Source of the DNA: Whalleya microplaca
Taxonomy: Eukaryota; Ascomycota; Sordariomycetes; Xylariales; Xylariaceae
DNA length: 64,000 bases
Direction of reading: 5' to 3'
NCBI GenBank assembly: GCA_022497155.1
Contig: MU385731.1
Coordinates: 62,001 to 126,000 of the forward strand
Both the position numbers and the translations under genes were made by a program. The notes beneath the pieces are model-generated. The model made no database searches. It had not been told where the DNA came from and saw only the letters and a list, made by a program, of their open reading frames with translations. Of this stretch, positions 61,559 through 64,000 are shown one piece after another (the stretch's first letter is position 1; every line of letters starts with the position of its first letter).

Positions 61559-63241
61559 CGCGGAATGCTGGAGCGACTCAAGGTGCTATGTGCTTGGTAG
61601 GTGTAAAGAGTGGGTTGATTTCGGTTCGGTGGACGGTGAATAGTCGCTGTACTGTGGTGGATACGAGTAAGTAAGGTGGAGCGTGGAGTGGATTGTATGT
61701 AAAAGGAATAAAGAATCGGTGGAAGCAGGGAAGATGCTGCAGGCGAGGTGTGGAAGGCGGCTGAGAAGTAAGGCAACCTAGATCGGAATTTCAGACGCCG
61801 ATCCCTGTAGTCGACTAATAATGCATTAATGCACACGAGATATGTAATACAGTTCAGCTAACTACATGTAAGTGCTGACGGCACGGTTAGGGATCAAATT
61901 CAAATTCAAGAAATAAAAGACCCTATTCCGTTCTGTGTATATATATGTAGGTTAACCTTAGGCCAATTGGTAGTTCATGTCCACTACATAAGGGACTTAC
62001 ACAATGTATGAACCTACGTAAAGGACCAGCAATGTCTTACCTATGAAATATCTTCGTCAACTTCAGCGATTCTTAAACCTTCATCAATCCGTCTTTAACT
62101 TACCTACTGGGGTTCTCCCCAAGGTTCTTCTCTTTCAGAAGCCCACACACCTAGAGTAGATTTCATATTGAGCTCCAAAAGCGAGACTTCATTCAGTGTA
62201 CCTAAATAGGATTGCACGATAGGTAGCTTAGGAGGCCCTTACACAACTAGGTATTATTAGTCGCGTTCTATTATCTTAAACTAAGATACAACCCCTTTTT
62301 TCAGACTTCAATAACTGCTGCTAGAGGTAGTAATGGAAGTACAATTATTCACTTTAATATATCTCTTTTGGCTATTGCAAGTAGCATCTGGTCGTCCGCC
62401 TACAGGGAGACGAGTTTGGTTGTTATCGCTCACTTGTTAGCTTATACCTTAGTTATGGCTCCCCCATTTCCAACTAACCTCACAACTACATTAGTCCATT
62501 AGGCAACACATATATACGAGCATATGAATGGGTAAAGTGAGATCTCTTATGACCGCTCAAGCTCTGCCTCTCATATATAGAAGTAGAAATCCTCTCATAT
62601 GCCTATAATTGAAAATTTTCGAGATCAAGCCGGAGTAGTCCAGATATAGTTTCAGTTACATACTCACAGTAAGGATCACCTATTACCTAAGAACTTGGAT
62701 TTGTCAAGTATAAATGGTGTGTAGACAATATGGTGCATAATGAATAGGGAGGTAGTCTGAGTTGGCAGGTGTGACATGATCCTCCTCTCCATGAGTGCCC
62801 CTCTGCTCATTGACAGTAACATCTAGTCAACAAACTTTTGAGAAGGCGAACTTGATTAGCATACCATCTTGCGGCCAGCAGACCACCTTTTAAGTAAGTA
62901 CGACACGTTGATATAATATTCACACAAGTTCGACAGGCCCGTTGAGTGGCATCGAGAAGCAATTTTTATATCTAGAGTTGACGACGTTCAAGCACACCTG
63001 ATACAGGTTCACACTGTCACCAGAATTCTTAGACAAGTCCCAGCCCATATACTATTTAGGTAGAGATTAAGACACATATCTAGCTACAAACTCAATCTTA
63101 CAACAAACAATGCTTCTATGGTCTAGCCACTCCCCTGTATTCAATACATCAATCCTTCATTGATTGTCGATACTTCTTCGGTCACTCACCCGTATTTCAA
63201 TCACTCGCTAATCTACTTGCAGCAAGCGACAGCAACCCACC
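61559..63241. other. Spacer between EAF and MYND genes
   Basis: About 1.7 kb, AT-rich, with no open frame above 100 codons except shadows beside the EAF start. No repeat or RNA gene is visible. Its right end is the leader of the MYND gene. Confidence 0.45.
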
Positions 63242-64000
63242 ATGGCTTCCAAGACGCGCATCATCTGCATGTCGCCTGAAGCCAGACGCTGTTCTCAATG
63301 TATAGCAGCCAGCTACTGCTGCAAGGAATGCCAGAGATCTGACTTGCCATCCCCTAAGCTTTTGTGCGAAGATTATTCCCAGTCCGGGGAGAAATACCCT
63401 CATCCATCTTCTAGTCACTATCGTAGTATCCGTTTTTCGCCTTCAGCTGAGGCACCTGAGGTTGTGTGGGTATCGCTCCTTAATATGAATATCCCTTACG
63501 TTGATGACGTTCCATGAACGGACCGGGCTGGAACCGACAGGCGAACGGAGCGCACCCTCAACAAATCTAACAGGCGACGTTACCAGAAAGTTACGCCGTT
63601 ACTATACCTTGCCTGCCACCCCAAATTCCATTACGATAGGAACCTACCTTTAAACCAGAGCCTCGCCAATGCTTGTAAACCCTACTGCGAGGCTCCAGGT
63701 CTGATGTTCAGGAGAGCTATGCTGACATATAGAAAAGATAGAGACGTGGCGCTCAATGCTTTCCGACATGTAATCGACTATAGTATTTCATTTGACGGCT
63801 ACCACTCTTCGCTCCAAAGCTATTACATCGGCATGGCAGTTAGACGTATAGCGTTATGCTGACCTGCGTCGACAAGTACCTCAAGAACGGGATATCGATG
63901 GTCGAGCCTTTCATCTTCACGTTCAAATCGGCGTTCCAGACTCTCGGTGAGATTTCACCTGTCTATAGACTCTCCGGAAAGTTCGTCAAGGCAATCACGT
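63242..64000 (+). pseudogene. MYND-type zinc-finger gene with premature stop, runs off the window
   Basis: The ATG at 63242 has ideal context (CCACCATGG). Early residues form a MYND-like finger: CSQCIAASYCCKECQRSD then KLLC, though the usual histidine before the last cysteines is replaced (SPKLLC rather than HKLLC). HPSSSHYRSIRFSPSAEAP and VVWVSL follow, as in a large fungal MYND family. A TGA at 63515-63517 stops the frame after 91 codons, yet the same frame stays open and protein-like to a second stop at about 63858-63860 (for example YLACHPKFHYDRNLPLNQSL). A different frame then takes over (MLTCVDKYLKNG, about 63855 on) to the window edge. So the gene is broken by a nonsense change and a likely frameshift, or has introns I cannot see. 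The TGA could derive from CGA by a C-to-T change. Confidence 0.6.

Overview
The window is nuclear DNA of a filamentous ascomycete (Pezizomycotina). Genes carry short introns (about 50-145 bp) with GT...AG ends and CTAAC/CTAAT-like branch points. The families are fungal: the calcineurin-pathway regulator Crz1, fungal-type bifunctional lycopene cyclase/phytoene synthase, cry-DASH with an RGG tail, fungal annexin C4, GPI2 and a family PL3 pectate lyase. One transposon looks wrecked by repeat-induced point mutation (RIP). The species cannot be fixed from sequence alone; a plant-associated Sordariomycete-like fungus would fit.

Layout. 1-441 is the 3' end of a crz1-like gene. 442-22916 is a gene-poor, partly AT-rich compartment. 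It holds an intact 11-exon cytochrome P450 (9419-11701), a secreted PL3 pectate lyase (14138-14979, minus), a 2250-bp RIP-degraded Fot1/pogo-type transposon with 46-bp terminal inverted repeats and TA target-site duplication (17212-19461), broken zinc-finger-like and other coding remnants (20354-21648), and a weak copia-like LTR start near 7841. 22917-36000 alternates housekeeping genes with long spacers: GPI2 (minus), a 470-bp MITE-like inverted-repeat element, a small single-pass membrane protein, an annexin C4-like protein and a BTB-domain protein. An assembly gap (10 N with long G and C runs, 37310-37534) falls inside what looks like a small secreted protein gene.

39675-48942 is a light and carotenoid neighbourhood: phytoene desaturase (carB/al-1 type) and lycopene cyclase/phytoene synthase (carRA/al-2 type) in tandem on the minus strand, then a divergent mitochondrial-type hotdog thioesterase, then a convergent cry-DASH photolyase-like gene. 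The two carotenoid enzymes would cover synthesis, desaturation and cyclisation of phytoene. No opsin (carO) or carotenoid oxygenase (carX) lies in the window.

48943-55053 is a gene-poor spacer of about 6 kb. After it come an unusual C2H2 zinc-finger protein with an N-terminal membrane anchor (55054-57006), a secreted alpha/beta-hydrolase-like protein (58595-59747) and an EAF-type transcription elongation factor (60435-61558, minus). At the right edge is a MYND-finger gene interrupted by an in-frame TGA and a second break.

The most interesting items for follow-up are the membrane-tethered zinc-finger protein, the carotenoid/cry-DASH linkage, the gap-split secreted peptide, and the RIP-degraded element whose stops read as CAA-to-TAA changes. 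I saw no clearly new biological system.
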